Below, in pieces: positions 53,639-62,499 of a stretch of 64,000 nt of DNA (the stretch's first letter is position 1; every line of letters starts with the position of its first letter). The position numbers and the translations under genes are program-made. This stretch comes from Parapedobacter koreensis (GTDB taxonomy: Bacteria; Bacteroidota; Bacteroidia; Sphingobacteriales; Sphingobacteriaceae): contig NZ_FNZR01000005.1 of the NCBI RefSeq assembly GCF_900109365.1, forward strand, positions 186,001 through 250,000, given 5' to 3'. The notes under the pieces were generated by a model. That model made no database searches, was not told the origin of the DNA, and worked only from the letters and a program-made list of their open reading frames with translations.

Positions 53639-53646
53639 CAAAAATA
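53639..53646 (-). promoter_or_regulatory. -7 promoter box of the trp operon (TATTTTTG)
   Basis: Exact TAnnTTTG on the minus strand. A TTG (53661-53663 or 53665-53667) lies at about -33 spacing. It sits directly upstream of the leader peptide and so drives trpL, trpE, trpG and trpC. Confidence 0.65.
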
Positions 53647-53694
53647 TAAAAAAAAACCACCAAACAAATTTTTTGCAATAAAAATCAAAAAAAA

Positions 53695-54372
53695 TCATTC
53701 ATCCAGCAGATCCGGTCTTCGGGATTTCGTGCGGGCGAGGGCCTGCTCGTCCCGCCATTGATCGATGGCACTTTGGTTGCCACTGAGCAGCACATCAGGT
53801 ACCTTGTGCCCAAACCAGTCGGCAGGCCGGGTATATACGGGAGCATCCAACAAACCGCCTTGAAATGAATCAGAAAGCGCGGATGTTTCATCGGAGAGGA
53901 CACCGGGGAGGAGGCGTACCACAGCATCTACTAGGACTGCCGCAGGCAACTCGCCGCCCGATAGGACATAATCGCCGATGGATAGCTCGCGGGTCACATA
54001 GATGTCACGTATTCGCTGGTCAATACCCTTATAATGGCCACAGAGAATAATGAGGTTGGTTTTGACAGACAAGTGGTTGGCAATGGTCTGATTGAGCGTT
54101 TCGCCGTCGGGTGTCATGAAGATGATCTCGTCATATGCCCGTTCGGCCCGGAGCTTCTCAATGCATGCAGCAAAAGGTGCCACCTGCATCACCATGCCGC
54201 TGCCACCGCCGTATGGATAATCGTCTACGCTTTTATGCTTGTTATCGGCATAATCGCGCAAGTTGTGCACCACGATTTCACAAAGCCCTTTTTTTTGCGC
54301 GCGTTGTAATATAGAGTGAGCGAAGGGACTTTCCAATAGGCCCGGCAATACCGTGATGATGTCAAACCGCAT
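53695..54372 (-). CDS. trmD: tRNA (guanine-N1-)-methyltransferase
   Basis: A 225-residue knotted SPOUT methylase forming m1G37 in tRNA. Landmarks: [67 protein letters not shown] (SAM knot) and [14 protein letters not shown]. Normal length. Own promoter box 4 bases before the ATG, and no evident terminator before the trp operon promoter 48 bases after its end. The usual rpsP, rimM and rplS neighbours are not in the window. Confidence 0.96.
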   Translation of the reverse strand: MRFDIITVLPGLLESPFAHSILQRAQKKGLCEIVVHNLRDYADNKHKSVDDYPYGGGSGMVMQVAPFAACIEKLRAERAYDEIIFMTPDGETLNQTIANHLSVKTNLIILCGHYKGIDQRIRDIYVTRELSIGDYVLSGGELPAAVLVDAVVRLLPGVLSDETSALSDSFQGGLLDAPVYTRPADWFGHKVPDVLLSGNQSAIDQWRDEQALARTKSRRPDLLDE

Positions 54373-54376
54373 AGGG

Positions 54377-54384
54377 CAAAGATA
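54377..54384 (-). promoter_or_regulatory. -7 promoter box of trmD (TATCTTTG)
   Basis: Exact TAnnTTTG on the minus strand, 4 bases before the trmD ATG, so the trmD transcript is probably leaderless. Confidence 0.6.
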
Positions 54385-54482
54385 GGATTTTATCGGCTAC
54401 CTTATTCCTTATTTGCTGAGAAGTCAATACCGAAACCCTTGTGTAAATAATGATGATAGCTGCTAGATTGCTCTTTAATCAG

Positions 54483-54490
54483 TATCTTTG
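54483..54490 (+). promoter_or_regulatory. -7 promoter box of the AraC-type gene (TATCTTTG)
   Basis: Exact TAnnTTTG, 9 bases before the ATG at 54500, predicting a very short leader. Confidence 0.55.
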
Positions 54491-54499
54491 CGGGGAGAG

Positions 54500-55306
54500 A
54501 TGGCAACACAGGCAAACACTTTTTTTCATGGTGAGGCGATTTCCGCTCAAAAAATAAACGATTGCTTACTGGAAAAAACAGTCTACGGGGGTAACGACGC
54601 CTTCGAAGATTGGCACGCTCATGATTACCCCAGTATAAGTCTATTAGTAAATGGCGCTTACACAGAGGAAATCCAAGGACGTAACTATCAACGAATAGTG
54701 GGCAACCTGAAGTATATTGAGGCAGGTGTAACCCATCGGTGCCGTAATTACAGCGCCAACACCCGGAAAATCAACCTTACCTTTAGTCCGTTTTTTCTGA
54801 ATGAATTGGGCATGACGGAAGGTTCCCTCAAGCGGTTGACGGACGAGCCCAGGCGGACTAAGGTCTCGCTACTGAAGCTGTATCACAAACTTGAATACAG
54901 CCGTGTTTCCTGCGCTGATACCCTGGGAGCAATGTTTTACGACCTATTCCTATCCCCATCCGCCCCCCCTCGGACTAAACGCGAAAAGAATTTACCGCTG
55001 TGGGCAAAACGACTTCGGGAAATCCTGGAGGACGAGGGGCATACACCTATACACCTGGAGGAGTTAGCCCGCCGAGTGGGCGTGCATCCAGTGACCATCT
55101 CGCGGTATTTCCCGGTCTATTTTTCAGCGACTTTCACAGAGTTCGTTCAACGGATAAGGATAGATAAAGCGATGCGCACAATCAAGTCAACCGATGCTTC
55201 ACTTACGGCTACTGCTTACGCGTGTGGTTTTGCCGACCAAGCCCATTTCACCCGCACCTTCAAGGCCATCACAGGTTTTCTACCCAAGCAATTTAGTAAG
55301 CTATAA
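54500..55306 (+). CDS. AraC-family transcriptional regulator
   Basis: A 268-residue protein from the ATG at 54500; a TTG at 54488 is inside the promoter box. The N-terminal cupin-like domain has YPSISLLVNGAYTEEIQGRN, and the C-terminal double helix-turn-helix is GHTPIHLEELARRVGVHPVTISRYF and TATAYACGFADQAHFTRTFKAITGFLP. The ligand and targets are unknown. Possible targets include the S41 peptidase 51 bases downstream on the same strand, but that gene has its own promoter box. Confidence 0.92.
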   Translation: MATQANTFFHGEAISAQKINDCLLEKTVYGGNDAFEDWHAHDYPSISLLVNGAYTEEIQGRNYQRIVGNLKYIEAGVTHRCRNYSANTRKINLTFSPFFLNELGMTEGSLKRLTDEPRRTKVSLLKLYHKLEYSRVSCADTLGAMFYDLFLSPSAPPRTKREKNLPLWAKRLREILEDEGHTPIHLEELARRVGVHPVTISRYFPVYFSATFTEFVQRIRIDKAMRTIKSTDASLTATAYACGFADQAHFTRTFKAITGFLPKQFSKL

Positions 55307-55345
55307 CAGGTTAAATCTGTTCAATTTCTGATGGCGGCTGTACGG

Positions 55346-55353
55346 TAGCTTTG
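55346..55353 (+). promoter_or_regulatory. -7 promoter box of the S41 peptidase gene (TAGCTTTG)
   Basis: Exact TAnnTTTG, 4 bases before the ATG at 55358, so the message should be leaderless. Confidence 0.55.
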
Positions 55354-55357
55354 CGCC

Positions 55358-57133
55358 ATGAAACGATTATTGTTATTCTTCCTGTCCTTCGTGGGTTTTA
55401 TTTCTTCGCTGCGTTCTTTTGGCCAGGAATTCCGCTACTATGAACGGATACTTGATGCAAGAAAATTGCTTTACGAAAAAAAGGACTATACGCAAGCGGT
55501 AGCGGCTTATGCGGCAATCTTTCAAGCAACCGATGACATCGAGCCGCCCGATAAATACGATGCAGCATGTGCGTTGGCCATGGCTGGCCGCACTCAGGAA
55601 GCATTGGCGTACCTAAAGTCCATCATCGGCGTTTCATATTTCAATTATGATTACCTGAAGAAGGATACTCTTCTGGTCGCTCTCCATCAATATCGAGCAT
55701 GGGATAAGTTGCTGGGCCGGGCCCATAAAACCAAACTCCAGCCTTTGACCAAGGCGCAGATGTACCGTGATTTCGATTTGCTGGTTCAATCGTTGATGGA
55801 AGCGCATACCGGCCTATTCTGGTACAATGCCAAACCACAGTTTGACAGCCTTTGTCTGGTGCTGCGGTCGAAGATTAAGCGGCGAGCTAATGTATTGGAG
55901 TTTTACAGGATTATCGCACCGCTTATCGGTTTTACCAAGGAGGCGCATACCTTCGTACAACTGGGCCGGGCGGCGCAGTCCTACATGCGGTATAAAGGTT
56001 GTTACTTCCCTTTGTTTGTCAGAATATTAGATGGCCAGTGCTACATCCTCAATGATGTCGGTAATGCAGGCACCAAAGGATTCCAGCTCACGGGGATAAA
56101 CGGGGTGAGTATCGACAGCATTATGGATACGTTTATGGCACTCGAACCGTCTGACGGCTATAATATCAGCAGCAAATACCGATGGATTGAATCGGGTTAT
56201 AACTTCAACGCATATTTCGGTCGATGTTTTCCGATGACCGGCAGTTTTGATATAGACGTAATCGATACAGCTACAGGCGCATCCCGTCGAATAAAGCGTA
56301 TACCATCGGTTTCGCTGAATGAACTGGCCAATCTGAACGACTCGCTGAACCGTGTGTATCCAGCCCGAAGCTTCGACCGGCCGGCGGTATTCTCAATAGA
56401 TACGATGAACTCAACAGCCGTAATGACGCTGAACACCTTTAGCGCTGCCGCCTACCGCAGTGCTGGAATGGATTTTGAACAATTCGTTGCGGAAGCGTTT
56501 CAGCAACTGCGTGACAACCAAATCCGCAATCTCATCCTGGATATCAGAAAAAATGAAGGCGGCAACGAAGGGTATGAAGACGAGGTGATGTCTTATTTGG
56601 TGAGTATCGATTACAACAAATTTAACTATGTGCAAGCTTCCGCATTTACGTATTCGTTTTATGCCTATTCTGATTACAAGCATGATTACCATAAATTGGA
56701 CAGTATCATGCGGACGGAGCATTACTTGGATATGGACGGACGGATTTTGCGGAAGCCCGGTATTCTAAAACATGCGAAAGCAAAACCGAATCCTTTCGAT
56801 GGAAAACTTGTAGTCCTCACAGGAGGCCTCACCTATTCTGCCGGGGCAACACTTGCTTCGTTGCTTAAAATCCATACGGACGCAACCTTCGTCGGCGAAG
56901 AGGCCGGCGGCGGTTATCATGGGAACACTTCCGGTTTAAGGATTGTCCTGAAACTGCCATACTCGAAACTGGAGATTGGTATTCCGTTGTTGAAATTCGT
57001 TTTGGATACCGATGGAAAAGATGCTCAATTTGGTCATGGGTTAATACCCGATTACCCGGTACAACCAACGATTGCAGATTTCATGCAGGGACATGATCCG
57101 GTAATGGAACGGGCAAAAGCCCTTTTGCAATAG
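55358..57133 (+). CDS. Secreted S41 family peptidase (C-terminal processing-like)
   Basis: A 591-residue protein with a signal peptide (LLLFFLSFVGFISSLRSFGQ), an N-terminal helical segment resembling tetratricopeptide-like repeats (KDYTQAVAAYAAIFQATDD, CALAMAGRTQEALAYL, residues about 40-90) and a C-terminal tail-specific-protease domain. The catalytic Ser494 lies in VVLTGGLTYSAGATLAS, with LILDIRKNEGGNEG and EEAGGGYHGNTSG as conserved strands. It has no clear PDZ domain in its short middle part. Substrates are unknown. Confidence 0.88.
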   Translation: MKRLLLFFLSFVGFISSLRSFGQEFRYYERILDARKLLYEKKDYTQAVAAYAAIFQATDDIEPPDKYDAACALAMAGRTQEALAYLKSIIGVSYFNYDYLKKDTLLVALHQYRAWDKLLGRAHKTKLQPLTKAQMYRDFDLLVQSLMEAHTGLFWYNAKPQFDSLCLVLRSKIKRRANVLEFYRIIAPLIGFTKEAHTFVQLGRAAQSYMRYKGCYFPLFVRILDGQCYILNDVGNAGTKGFQLTGINGVSIDSIMDTFMALEPSDGYNISSKYRWIESGYNFNAYFGRCFPMTGSFDIDVIDTATGASRRIKRIPSVSLNELANLNDSLNRVYPARSFDRPAVFSIDTMNSTAVMTLNTFSAAAYRSAGMDFEQFVAEAFQQLRDNQIRNLILDIRKNEGGNEGYEDEVMSYLVSIDYNKFNYVQASAFTYSFYAYSDYKHDYHKLDSIMRTEHYLDMDGRILRKPGILKHAKAKPNPFDGKLVVLTGGLTYSAGATLASLLKIHTDATFVGEEAGGGYHGNTSGLRIVLKLPYSKLEIGIPLLKFVLDTDGKDAQFGHGLIPDYPVQPTIADFMQGHDPVMERAKALLQ

Positions 57134-57164
57134 CGTAATGACCAAGGGGAAGCAGGTGACTGTA

Positions 57165-57200
57165 TAAAAAATCCTGTTACCTTGACAGGCAACAGGATTG
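57165..57200 (-). terminator. Intrinsic terminator of metE
   Basis: On the minus strand AATCCTGTT (57200-57192), inner CCT/AGG pair, AACAGGATT (57179-57171), followed by TTTTTTAT. It lies in the gap between metE and the convergent S41 peptidase gene. Confidence 0.88.
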
Positions 57201-57226
57201 AAAAATTTATTTATCTCGTTAACGGA

Positions 57227-59548
57227 TTACACCGCCTCCGTTACGCCACGCAGGGTTTTAGCGGCTTCCACCATGGCTTCCAAGGCGGCTTTGGTTTCCG
57301 GCCAAGCGCGGGTTTTCAAACCACAGTCGGGATTTACCCACAGTTGCTCAGCAGGAATGACCGCTTTGGCCTTTTCTAATAGGGCCACAATTTCTTCCTT
57401 GCTGGGTACGCGTGGTGAGTGGATGTCATAAACACCGGGACCGATATCATTCGGATAATTGAAGTCCGCAAAGGCATCCAGCAATTCCATCTGCGAACGG
57501 GAGGTCTCAATGGTGATAACGTCGGCATCCATGGCGGCAATATGCTCGATGATGTCATTGAACTCCGAATAGCACATGTGCGTGTGGATCTGGGTATCAT
57601 CATCGACATTGGATGAAGATACACGAAACGCACGTACAGCCCAATCGAGGTATGCTTTGTGGTCGGCCTTACGCAAGGGCAGTCCTTCGCGGATGGCGGG
57701 CTCATCGATTTGGATAATCTTGATGCCGGCTTTTTCCAAGGCTTGCACCTCGTCAAGGATGGCCAGTGCAATCTGGTAAGTGGTTTCCGAGCGAGGCTGG
57801 TCGTTGCGTACGAATGACCATTGCAGGATGGTCACCGGCCCAGTGAGCATGCCTTTTACGGGTCGGTCGGTGAGCGACTGCGCATAGGATGACCAACGTA
57901 CGGTCATGTCTTCGGGACGACTTACATCCCCATAGATGACAGGGGGTTTTACACAGCGTGAGCCATAGGACTGTACCCACCCGTTTTTGGTGAAAGCATA
58001 GCCGGAGAGCTGCTCACCGAAATATTCCACCATGTCGTTGCGTTCAAATTCGCCGTGTACCAGCACGTCAATATCCAACTGTTCTTGCAGGCGGATGGTA
58101 CGCTCGGTTTCTTCGGCAATGAGCTTATCGTATTCTTCTTGCGTGATGGCCCCTTTCTTTAAATCAGCGCGCCATTTGCGGACATCCCTTGTCTGCGGGA
58201 AAGAACCGATGGTGGTGGTAGCAAAAGCAGGAAGGTTGAACTTCGCCAGTTGCTTTGCTTTGCGTTCGGCAAATGGACTCGTCCGTTGCGCATCCGCGTC
58301 GGTAATGCTTTTTACACGTGCTTTCACCGCATCGCGGTGAATCAGCGCCGATGTACGGCGGCTTTCCTGTGCGGCTTTATTGGCCTCGAAGCGGGCCAAC
58401 GTGGCTTCATCGGCATCACTCGTTGCCAATACAGCCAAATCTTTTACTTCCGCCAGTTTTTGCTTGGCGAAGGCCAACCAATTTTTCACCTCGGCAGGCA
58501 GCGATTGCTCGTTATCTTCCAAATCCAGATCAAACGGCACATGGAGCAGCGAGCTCGACGGAGCTACCCACACGCGGTTGGCACCTAACGCATCTACCGC
58601 TTGTTTGATCTTTTGGAGCGATGCTTGGTAGTCGTTTTTCCAGATGTTGCGTCCATCCACTACGCCGAGTGAAAGGATGAGGTTGGTCGGCACGGCGGGC
58701 AACAGGTTATCCAATTGCTGTTCGCCACGCACCAAGTCTATATGCAATGCCTGCACGGGCAGGGTGAGGGCTGTTTGAGCATTTTCGAGCAGCGATTCGA
58801 AGTAAGTGGCCACCAACAAGTTGATGCCGTTGGCAGCCGCTGATAAGCGGTCGTATACGCGAGCGTATAACTCACGAACCTTGTTGTCGATATCCAATGC
58901 CAGGAAGGGCTCGTCAAACTGCACCCATTCTGCTCCGGCCTGCGCCAATTTGCCCAAAATCACTTCATAAATGGGCAATAAGCGGTCTATCAACTCCAAA
59001 CGGCTGAAGCCTGCTTCTTTCTCCTTGCCCAGCAGCAGGTAGCTGATAGGGCCTAGTACTACCGGCTTGGTAATAATGCCTAATTGTTTGGCTTCATTGA
59101 ATTCGTTGATGACCTTTTCCGAGGTAAGGCGGAATTGTTGATCCTTTACAAATTCGGGAACAATGTAATGGTAATTGGTATCAAACCATTTGGTCATTTC
59201 CATGGCGGTCACATCGAGGCCGTCTTGTTGGAAACCACGAGCCATGGCAAAATATAAATCGAGGTTGTAAGAAGAGGCTCCTTCCAATGAAAACCCTTGA
59301 TAGCGTGCTGGTATAGCGCCCACGGTAAGGGAGAGATCCAATACCTGATCGTAGAACGAAAAGTCATTTGATGGGATGAGGTCTATACCGGCCTCCTGTT
59401 GGGTTTTCCAATTGCTTTCGCGGATGGTTTGTGCAGCGTCCAATAGCTCTTGCTGGCCTATCTTTTTTGCCCAATAGGCTTCGTTAGCTTTCTTCAGCTC
59501 CCGTAGGGCACCGATGCGCGGGTAACCCAAATTGTTGGTTTTTAACAT
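57227..59548 (-). CDS. metE: Cobalamin-independent methionine synthase
   Basis: A 773-residue enzyme that transfers a methyl group from 5-methyltetrahydropteroyl-triglutamate to homocysteine, the last step of methionine synthesis. Start features NLGYPRIGALRELKKANEAYW; the C-terminal catalytic barrel has TTIGSFPQTRDVRKWR, VHGEFERNDMVEYFGEQLSGYAFTKNGWVQSYGSRC, LTGPVTILQWSF, the zinc ligands in IHTHMCYSEFNDI and NPDCGLKTR. Length is normal. Expression is governed by the SAM riboswitch upstream, so it is shut when SAM is plentiful. Confidence 0.98.
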   Translation of the reverse strand: MLKTNNLGYPRIGALRELKKANEAYWAKKIGQQELLDAAQTIRESNWKTQQEAGIDLIPSNDFSFYDQVLDLSLTVGAIPARYQGFSLEGASSYNLDLYFAMARGFQQDGLDVTAMEMTKWFDTNYHYIVPEFVKDQQFRLTSEKVINEFNEAKQLGIITKPVVLGPISYLLLGKEKEAGFSRLELIDRLLPIYEVILGKLAQAGAEWVQFDEPFLALDIDNKVRELYARVYDRLSAAANGINLLVATYFESLLENAQTALTLPVQALHIDLVRGEQQLDNLLPAVPTNLILSLGVVDGRNIWKNDYQASLQKIKQAVDALGANRVWVAPSSSLLHVPFDLDLEDNEQSLPAEVKNWLAFAKQKLAEVKDLAVLATSDADEATLARFEANKAAQESRRTSALIHRDAVKARVKSITDADAQRTSPFAERKAKQLAKFNLPAFATTTIGSFPQTRDVRKWRADLKKGAITQEEYDKLIAEETERTIRLQEQLDIDVLVHGEFERNDMVEYFGEQLSGYAFTKNGWVQSYGSRCVKPPVIYGDVSRPEDMTVRWSSYAQSLTDRPVKGMLTGPVTILQWSFVRNDQPRSETTYQIALAILDEVQALEKAGIKIIQIDEPAIREGLPLRKADHKAYLDWAVRAFRVSSSNVDDDTQIHTHMCYSEFNDIIEHIAAMDADVITIETSRSQMELLDAFADFNYPNDIGPGVYDIHSPRVPSKEEIVALLEKAKAVIPAEQLWVNPDCGLKTRAWPETKAALEAMVEAAKTLRGVTEAV

Positions 59549-59633
59549 GACAATGTATGGATAAAATATTTAATATACAGATCTTCTGTTTTTACATTGC
59601 TTTAGGGGAGAGGGCACAAGGTGAGTTGTGTCT

Positions 59634-59735
59634 GCTTATTTTTCCCCGATAAACCGAGGTAGAATTTAGCACCTTGTCTGGTGACAGGTTGCTAAGGCTT
59701 CACAGGGTCCATTCCCTCTGCCTTTCTCCATAAGC
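59634..59735 (-). promoter_or_regulatory. SAM-I (S-box) riboswitch controlling metE
   Basis: On the minus strand the RNA runs GCTTAT (P1 5' arm, 59735-59730), GCAGAGGG, GACCCTGTGAAGCCTTAGCA, ACC (P2 and the S-box core), the P3 hairpin ACCTGTC/GACAAGGT with loop ACCA, then GTGCTAAATTCTACC, the P4 hairpin CCTCG/CGGGG and ATAAGC (P1 3' arm, 59639-59634). The core GAAGCCTTAGCAACC and GGTGCTAAATTC match the S-box consensus. P1 closes exactly. Downstream, short hairpins (CACAA/TTGTG and ACAGA/TCTGT) before the metE ATG may be the expression platform, perhaps acting on translation, as no strong terminator is seen. Confidence 0.92.
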
Positions 59736-59768
59736 GGGCGCTAATATCGGAATTAAGATTGAGATACG

Positions 59769-59776
59769 CAAAAATA
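59769..59776 (-). promoter_or_regulatory. -7 promoter box of metE (TATTTTTG)
   Basis: Exact TAnnTTTG on the minus strand, 33 bases upstream of riboswitch P1 and 6 bases after the stop codon of the response regulator, so metE is transcribed independently. Confidence 0.6.
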
Positions 59777-59781
59777 ATTGA

Positions 59782-60471
59782 TCAGCTTACCAGTAGTTTA
59801 TACCCCTTGCCGTGTACATTCACGATTTCCACTTTGGGATCATCGCGCAGGTATTTGCGCAGCTTGCTCAGGAATACATCCATGCTACGGCCGTTGAAAT
59901 AATTGTCGTCATGCCAGATTTTGAGCAAGGCTTCTTCACGCGTAAGGACATCGTTTTTTTTGATGCAAAGTAAGCGTAGCAGCTCGGCCTCCTTGGTTGA
60001 TAGCTTCTGTTGGTATCCATTGCTGCTGATTTGCTGGGCAACGTAGTCGAATTGGTAGTCGCCGATTTGGAACTTGTCCGGGAGCTCTTCCTCGCCCGGT
60101 TTATCCCGAGAAGCACGCTTGAGCAAGGCATTGATACGGAGCAATAGTTCTTCCACGCGGAAGGGTTTGGTGATGTAATCATCGCCACCGAGCTCAAAAG
60201 CCTCGGTCTTGTCTTCCATCATTCCTTTTGCGGTGGCAAAGATAATGGGGATATCCGCGTTGGCATCCCGGATTTCTTTGCCCAGCGTAAACCCATCCTT
60301 GCGGGGCATCATTACGTCGAGTATGCAGAGGTCAAATTTTTCTTTGTTGAACTGGCGTAGCGCCTCATCGCCGTCTTTGCAAAGCGTAACGTCAAACTTT
60401 CCTTTCAGTTCGAGGTAATCTTTCAAAATGTCGCCCAAGTTGGGGTCGTCTTCTGCTAATAAGATTTTCAT
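59782..60471 (-). CDS. OmpR-family response regulator
   Basis: A 229-residue two-component regulator. The receiver domain has the acidic pair Glu7/Asp8 (LLAEDDPNLGD), phospho-acceptor Asp52 (CILDVMMPRKDG) and Lys102 (YITKPFRVEELL). The winged-helix DNA-binding domain is QKLSTKEAELLRLLCIKKNDVLTREEALLKIW and NYFNGRSMDVFLSKLRKYL. It follows the kinase gene by 98 bases and is its evident partner. Targets are unknown. Confidence 0.95.
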   Translation of the reverse strand: MKILLAEDDPNLGDILKDYLELKGKFDVTLCKDGDEALRQFNKEKFDLCILDVMMPRKDGFTLGKEIRDANADIPIIFATAKGMMEDKTEAFELGGDDYITKPFRVEELLLRINALLKRASRDKPGEEELPDKFQIGDYQFDYVAQQISSNGYQQKLSTKEAELLRLLCIKKNDVLTREEALLKIWHDDNYFNGRSMDVFLSKLRKYLRDDPKVEIVNVHGKGYKLLVS

Positions 60472-60569
60472 CCGAATTATTTGTTTTTAAGTGGCGATGA
60501 AGCTTGCATGAGCTAACTGTTTTCCTTTTTGTACGTGCTGCTCATGCAGGTTTCTGCATAATAGTTTTC

Positions 60570-62381
60570 CTATCCTTTGCACGGCAGCATGATTTCAAAT
60601 GCCGTTCCCTTGTCCTTCTCGCTTTTCACTTGCACCTTGCCACCGAATCGTTTTACAATGTCACTCACATAGCTCAGTCCAAGGCCAAATCCTTTTACAT
60701 CGTGGCGGTTCCCGGTAGGGATACGGTAAAACTGATCGAAAATCTTGGAGAGCTGATCGCGGTTCATTCCGATGCCTTTATCGGCCACGGTAATGTGAAT
60801 GTGGCCATTGGCATTTTTAGTTTTGATAGTAATAGCTGGATTTTCTGGACTGTACTTAATGGCATTGTCTATTAAGTTGAACAGCACGTTAGATAAATGC
60901 AGTTCGTCTCCTACCACGATGGCATGCTCGGCATCGAGCTGCATGTGTACATTGGCACCGTTTTTTAACAATTGCAACTCCATACTATCTACCACGGCTT
61001 GGGCAAGATCATTGATGTCCACATCGCGGCGCTCCAACTTTAAATTGCCCTTCTCAAGGCGGGCAATATTAAGCACGCGCTCGATGTGATCGCCCAAGCG
61101 TACATTCTCGTCATAGATGATATTGGCTAAGCGCGCCGCGCGCGTCTGATCAGATGCTATCTCGGGATCCCGCAAGGATTCACTGGCAATCATGATGGTC
61201 GCCACTGGCGTTTTAAACTCGTGGGTCATGTTGTTGATGAAATCTGTTTTCATCTCCGAAATTTTCTTCTGGCGCAGTATGGTAAAGATGGTGTAGGCAA
61301 AGCAGCCGATAAGGACGAGCAAAAGTGCTGCCGACGAAAACAGCATCACGGTCATATTACCCATGAGCATATTGGTTTTGTTGGGGAAATATACCGAAAG
61401 CCGACCCGAAGAGCTTTCGTTATCTGCACGGAACAATTCCGTGGTATAAAGGTTTTCGGGGGAAGGCGCTTCGCCCGATAAATTGGCGAAGGTATAAAGT
61501 GTCGTGTGCTTATCTTTTATTTCCAGGTTGAAAGCAGCATTGATATCCCTGCTCAACAGCTCTTTTTCCAACTCGCTTTTGATATAGCCCACGTCGATAC
61601 GCTGGCTTAATGGTCGTTTGTACAGCTCGATTTCTGCAGCAAAATCCTCCACCAATTGCGGGTTTTTGCCACTCAGGATGGCGATGGTATCCATCAATGT
61701 AGTAGCTTCCAGCAATTGAAGCTGGCGCTCTTTACGTAAAATCTCGTTTTTTAGCTTGAGATCCTGTCTGGGCGGTAAAGTCTTGATGGCGTAATTTAAA
61801 ATCTCAGCGTTGTAAGCGACAGGCCCCACCGGAATAAAATAACGCATACTATCATCCTTGGCTTTGAGCAACGGCACCTGTTGGATAGCGTAGAGGCTAA
61901 TCAGGTTTTCATTGCGTTGGAAAACGCCATTGACAGTGGCATTCGTTTGGAAATTGACCTTCACAAGGTCTTTATACCGGGAATCGTTGAGGTAAGTTTC
62001 ATAAAATTCATTGCTTTCAATGGGCAAGACAATGTCGTATTGTGCGATTAACGCTTCTTCTTGCCGTTTGAAAGCAGCGTATTGCTGCGCTTGCCGCTCC
62101 CGGAGGTGCTCGATTTCTGTTTTTATACGAAGTTGCTGTTCCAGCCTGCGCTGCTCCCGTTCCAGCTTTTCCTTGTTTTTCCGCTGGGCATCCGCAAGCT
62201 GCATGACCTCTCTTTTTTCGGCTTTGGCAGCAACCGCGTTGAGCGCGGCTTTCACCGATTCGTCAAATAACTGCGCTTTCAGGACGTACGATTGCCTGAT
62301 GAAAAAATATTGCATGGCCATCACCCCAAGAAGCGCCACCGTCATCAACCCGATAATTAATGCAATGCTTTTATGTTTCAT
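60570..62381 (-). CDS. Sensor histidine kinase, membrane-bound
   Basis: A 603-residue kinase from the ATG at 62379-62381, favoured over a TTG at 62390 that is inside the promoter box. TM1 is at about residues 5-24 (IALIIGLMTVALLGVMAMQYF), the long periplasmic or extracytoplasmic part includes a charged coiled coil (LEREQRRLEQQLRIKTEIEHL) and TM2 near 345-370 (AALLLVLIGCFAYTIFTIL). The H-box is MTHEFKTPVATIM, the N-box LFNLIDNAIKYSP, and DKGIGM and GFGLGLSYV form the ATP site. The signal is unknown. No HAMP domain is clear. Confidence 0.94.
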   Translation of the reverse strand: MKHKSIALIIGLMTVALLGVMAMQYFFIRQSYVLKAQLFDESVKAALNAVAAKAEKREVMQLADAQRKNKEKLEREQRRLEQQLRIKTEIEHLRERQAQQYAAFKRQEEALIAQYDIVLPIESNEFYETYLNDSRYKDLVKVNFQTNATVNGVFQRNENLISLYAIQQVPLLKAKDDSMRYFIPVGPVAYNAEILNYAIKTLPPRQDLKLKNEILRKERQLQLLEATTLMDTIAILSGKNPQLVEDFAAEIELYKRPLSQRIDVGYIKSELEKELLSRDINAAFNLEIKDKHTTLYTFANLSGEAPSPENLYTTELFRADNESSSGRLSVYFPNKTNMLMGNMTVMLFSSAALLLVLIGCFAYTIFTILRQKKISEMKTDFINNMTHEFKTPVATIMIASESLRDPEIASDQTRAARLANIIYDENVRLGDHIERVLNIARLEKGNLKLERRDVDINDLAQAVVDSMELQLLKNGANVHMQLDAEHAIVVGDELHLSNVLFNLIDNAIKYSPENPAITIKTKNANGHIHITVADKGIGMNRDQLSKIFDQFYRIPTGNRHDVKGFGLGLSYVSDIVKRFGGKVQVKSEKDKGTAFEIMLPCKG

Positions 62382-62387
62382 CCCACA

Positions 62388-62395
62388 CAAAAATA
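62388..62395 (-). promoter_or_regulatory. -7 promoter box of the two-component operon (TATTTTTG)
   Basis: Exact TAnnTTTG on the minus strand, 6 bases before the ATG, again predicting a leaderless start. Confidence 0.55.
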
Positions 62396-62471
62396 CATAA
62401 GCTTAAAAGCAAAATACAGCATTTAACATATTTTAACAAGGCAAGTTACGAAACTATGGGGTTCTTTTCGT

Positions 62472-62479
62472 TACTTTTG
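62472..62479 (+). promoter_or_regulatory. -7 promoter box of the small repeat protein gene (TACTTTTG)
   Basis: Exact TAnnTTTG, 20 bases before the ATG at 62500. Confidence 0.5.
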
Positions 62480-62499
62480 ATACACCAATTTGCATTTTT

